From Chitinophagales bacterium (lineage in GTDB: Bacteria > Bacteroidota > Bacteroidia > Chitinophagales > UBA2359), in the NCBI GenBank assembly GCA_041392475.1, contig JAWKLZ010000002.1, positions 434,001 through 498,000 of the forward strand: a stretch of DNA of 64,000 bases, given 5' to 3'. The position numbers and the translations under genes are program-made. How positions within the stretch are numbered: the first letter of the stretch is position 1; every line of letters begins with the position of its first letter. Below the pieces are notes generated by a model. It saw only the letters and a list, made by a program, of their open reading frames with translations. It was not told the origin of the DNA and did not search any database. Below, piece after piece: positions 62,103-64,000 of this stretch.

Positions 62103-62726
62103 ATGAATGGAATTGATACATTTCGAGAATTAAAGCCAAATAAGTTAACACAAAGGCTTCTCACTTACATTGGTGATGCCTTTACTTTGTTTACCCAATC
62201 AACCGAGTTTGAGAATGTACTCAAAAAGAAGAAGAATGAAAATCAGCACTCAAAGGCTTTTTGTGTATTTATGACTAACCATTGCAAAGCTAAGTATAAT
62301 TTTCAAGGGGAAAATGCTCAATGGGGAAGTCATACTATTGATATTGGCGTTTATAAAGGAGCAGTTTTGATATTCGTTATTGAAGCTAAATTGCTGCCTA
62401 CTCCAAAAGGAACTAAACAGCATCCACGTTTTGAGTATGAATATGTTTATGGAAAAGGGTCAGGAATACAAAGGTTTAAAGAGGGGAAACATGGGGTCGA
62501 CAATGAAGATATTCCATTTTCTGATTGCGGAGTGATTGCTTTTGTTAAAGAAAATGAATTTGATTTTTGGCATAAAAAAGTGAATCAATGGGTTTTGGAT
62601 GCTGAATGGGAAACCTCAGAGCAACTCCAAATACTCAAAATGGATGATATTGCTGCTTTTCTTTCTGCTCATCTTCGTGAGGATGATTCAAAGGTAAGGT
62701 TGCATCATTTTTGGGTCAAAGTTTAA
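62103..62726 (+). CDS. Putative cognate restriction endonuclease (PD-(D/E)XK)
   Basis: A 207-residue protein with a PD-(D/E)XK core: Asp80 in SHTIDIGVYKG, Glu94 and Lys96 in FVIEAKLL. Predicted beta-strand order around the motif fits a restriction endonuclease. It starts ten bases after the methylase stop codon and ends a compact three-gene cassette (controller, methylase, nuclease). The recognition sequence cannot be predicted. Confidence 0.78.
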   Translation: MNGIDTFRELKPNKLTQRLLTYIGDAFTLFTQSTEFENVLKKKKNENQHSKAFCVFMTNHCKAKYNFQGENAQWGSHTIDIGVYKGAVLIFVIEAKLLPTPKGTKQHPRFEYEYVYGKGSGIQRFKEGKHGVDNEDIPFSDCGVIAFVKENEFDFWHKKVNQWVLDAEWETSEQLQILKMDDIAAFLSAHLREDDSKVRLHHFWVKV

Positions 62727-62778
62727 TTTCTTCTTTATAAATTATTCCCAAAAATAGGACTACCAAACATTCCCAACC

Positions 62779-63930
62779 ATGCTCACCCCTCAACAAATCC
62801 AAAAAAAAGCCCTTCGCCTCTACCCCAATTTCCTCATTGCAGTCATGCAAAACGAGAACATTTTCCCTTTAGAAATAAAGGGCAGCAAAGGAAAGAGTAC
62901 CATGCCTTTGAGTCAATTGTTTCCTGCGCTGCAAAAGCTGCTGAAGGGCGGCAAAGGAATGTTGGGATATGGTTATACGGTGGAATTGAAGGAGGTCAAT
63001 ACCCGTCATGCGGGCGTTCAGTCTATGCCCAAGAAGATTGAGTTTGAAACACAAGCGGATTATTTGAAATTTTTGAAGAAAGGGCAAGAATTTGTGGAGT
63101 TTCAGCAGGTCTATGCTTTTACCCTTCAATCTTTGCCGCAATTGAAGGAATGGCTCTTGGAGAACCCTTTGAAGTTGGTGAAACATCGAGGTGTTTGGGC
63201 AGATTTATTGAAGGTCTGCCATTATTTTATGGCGCATCCTCAGCCCAATTTGTACGTCCGTCAATTGCCGATTGCAGTGCATACCAAGTTTATCGAACAG
63301 CATCAAGGTATTTTGAAGGATTTGTTGGACGAACTCTTGGAAGATTGGGCGATAAAATACCACACAACGAGGTTTGAAGAACGCTATTATTTGAAGTACG
63401 ATGAGCCAACGATTCGACTGCGAATTTTGGATGCTGCCATGATGCCCGTTTTTCCCGATTATGTGACAGATGTGAGTTTGACTTTGAGCGAGTTGCAGCA
63501 ATTGGAGGTGTTTGCTTACCGAGTATTTATTGTCGAAAACAAACAGACTTTTTTAGCTTTTCCAAATGTGCCGAATAGCTTGATTATCTGGGGAAAAGGT
63601 TTTGGCGTGGAGTTGCTGAAAGAAGTACTTTGGTTGGAGCAGAAGGATATTTTTTATTGGGGCGATATGGACGTGCAGGGTTTTCAGATGTTGTCGCAAT
63701 TGCGGGCGTATTTTCCACAAACAGAATCGCTACTGATGGACAAAGCGACTTTTGAGGCGTTTGCTGAATTTGCAGTGACGGGTACGGCATCGAGGGTGAA
63801 AAGTTTAGCCAATTTGACCGAAAGCGAACAAGCAGTTTTTGACTTTTTGCAGGAAACGGCAGTGGACAGGCTGGAACAAGAGCGGATTACCCATCGGTAT
63901 TTATTGGAGCGATTGGAGGAGATTTTGTAG
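62779..63930 (+). CDS. jetD: Wadjet type I protein JetD (Toprim nuclease, DUF3322/DUF2220)
   Basis: A 383-residue nuclease. The N-terminal DUF3322-like region (about 1-180) is followed by the DUF2220/Toprim domain. Catalytic acids Glu253 (FIVENKQTFLAF) and the DxD pair Asp296/Asp298 (YWGDMDVQGFQML) match topoisomerase VI-type Toprim centres. JetD cuts the DNA loop extruded by JetABC. It lies 52 bases after the restriction endonuclease gene; jetC, its usual upstream neighbour, is 4.5 kb away. No promoter box is clear in front of it. Confidence 0.93.
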   Translation: MLTPQQIQKKALRLYPNFLIAVMQNENIFPLEIKGSKGKSTMPLSQLFPALQKLLKGGKGMLGYGYTVELKEVNTRHAGVQSMPKKIEFETQADYLKFLKKGQEFVEFQQVYAFTLQSLPQLKEWLLENPLKLVKHRGVWADLLKVCHYFMAHPQPNLYVRQLPIAVHTKFIEQHQGILKDLLDELLEDWAIKYHTTRFEERYYLKYDEPTIRLRILDAAMMPVFPDYVTDVSLTLSELQQLEVFAYRVFIVENKQTFLAFPNVPNSLIIWGKGFGVELLKEVLWLEQKDIFYWGDMDVQGFQMLSQLRAYFPQTESLLMDKATFEAFAEFAVTGTASRVKSLANLTESEQAVFDFLQETAVDRLEQERITHRYLLERLEEIL

Positions 63931-64000
63931 GAAAACAAATTAAATTCATCAACCATTTTATAATCAATAAATTAATGTGCTATCCATTTTCAACCTCCCA

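Noticed and set aside
1..64000. tRNA or rRNA genes
   Set aside because: No clear acceptor/T-arm pattern or rRNA-like sequence was noticed. A dedicated scan was not possible here.

Overview
The window looks like chromosome from a member of the Bacteroidota. The signs are proteins ending in type IX secretion (T9SS) sorting domains of both type A and type B, a PorP/SprF-type outer-membrane protein, the DUF4290-murA gene pair, and start codons preceded by TAnnTTTG promoter boxes rather than Shine-Dalgarno sequences. The many multidomain T9SS cargo proteins would suit a Saprospiria/Chitinophagia-like gliding or surface-degrading bacterium, but the exact lineage is my inference.

Layout. 1-8.1 kb: a GNAT acetyltransferase cut by the window edge, a BatA-like VWA protein, a PorP/SprF protein, a 1-kb gene-free stretch with a 4 x 90 bp tandem repeat, a CotH-type T9SS protein and an L,D-transpeptidase. 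8.2-21.6 kb: housekeeping and small envelope genes (Crp/Fnr regulator, DUF4290-murA, LptF/LptG permease, DUF4197 lipoprotein, AsmA-like protein, yaaA, DUF1684). A lone, degenerate helicase C-terminal domain also sits here. 21.7-40.9 kb: large exported proteins (M1 peptidase, CUB protein, 1,903-residue subtilisin-like protease, VPS10/BNR lipoprotein, DUF4114 protein). Among them lie a decayed MazF-type toxin-antitoxin pair, an orphan T9SS sorting-domain fragment and a TnpB/OrfB remnant. 41-45.8 kb: a probable exopolysaccharide cluster of GT2 synthase, HEAT-repeat membrane protein, YaiO-type beta-barrel and two tandem single-domain response regulators. 46.3-49.8 kb: a CcoI-type copper ATPase, a four-helix membrane protein and a group III truncated hemoglobin, with a CRP/FNR-like palindrome upstream.

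49.9-63.9 kb is a defence island and the most interesting part. All four Wadjet type I genes are present and in order (jetA, jetB, jetC, jetD), but every junction holds foreign genes. An Rpn-type PD-(D/E)XK nuclease lies between A and B. A reversed AAA/DUF4143 ATPase lies between B and C. A complete AT-rich restriction-modification cassette lies between C and D: a LexA/CI-like controller, an Eco57I-like N6-adenine methylase and a PD-(D/E)XK endonuclease. Promoter-like boxes precede jetB, jetC, the ATPase and the controller, so the pieces may be transcribed and regulated separately.

Non-coding structure includes three loci with paired ACTTC...GAAGT inverted repeats, CCCTCCC/GGGAGGG palindromes that have become an in-frame 48-bp repeat inside the protease gene, and clear intrinsic terminators. 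I recognised no tRNA, rRNA or CRISPR array.
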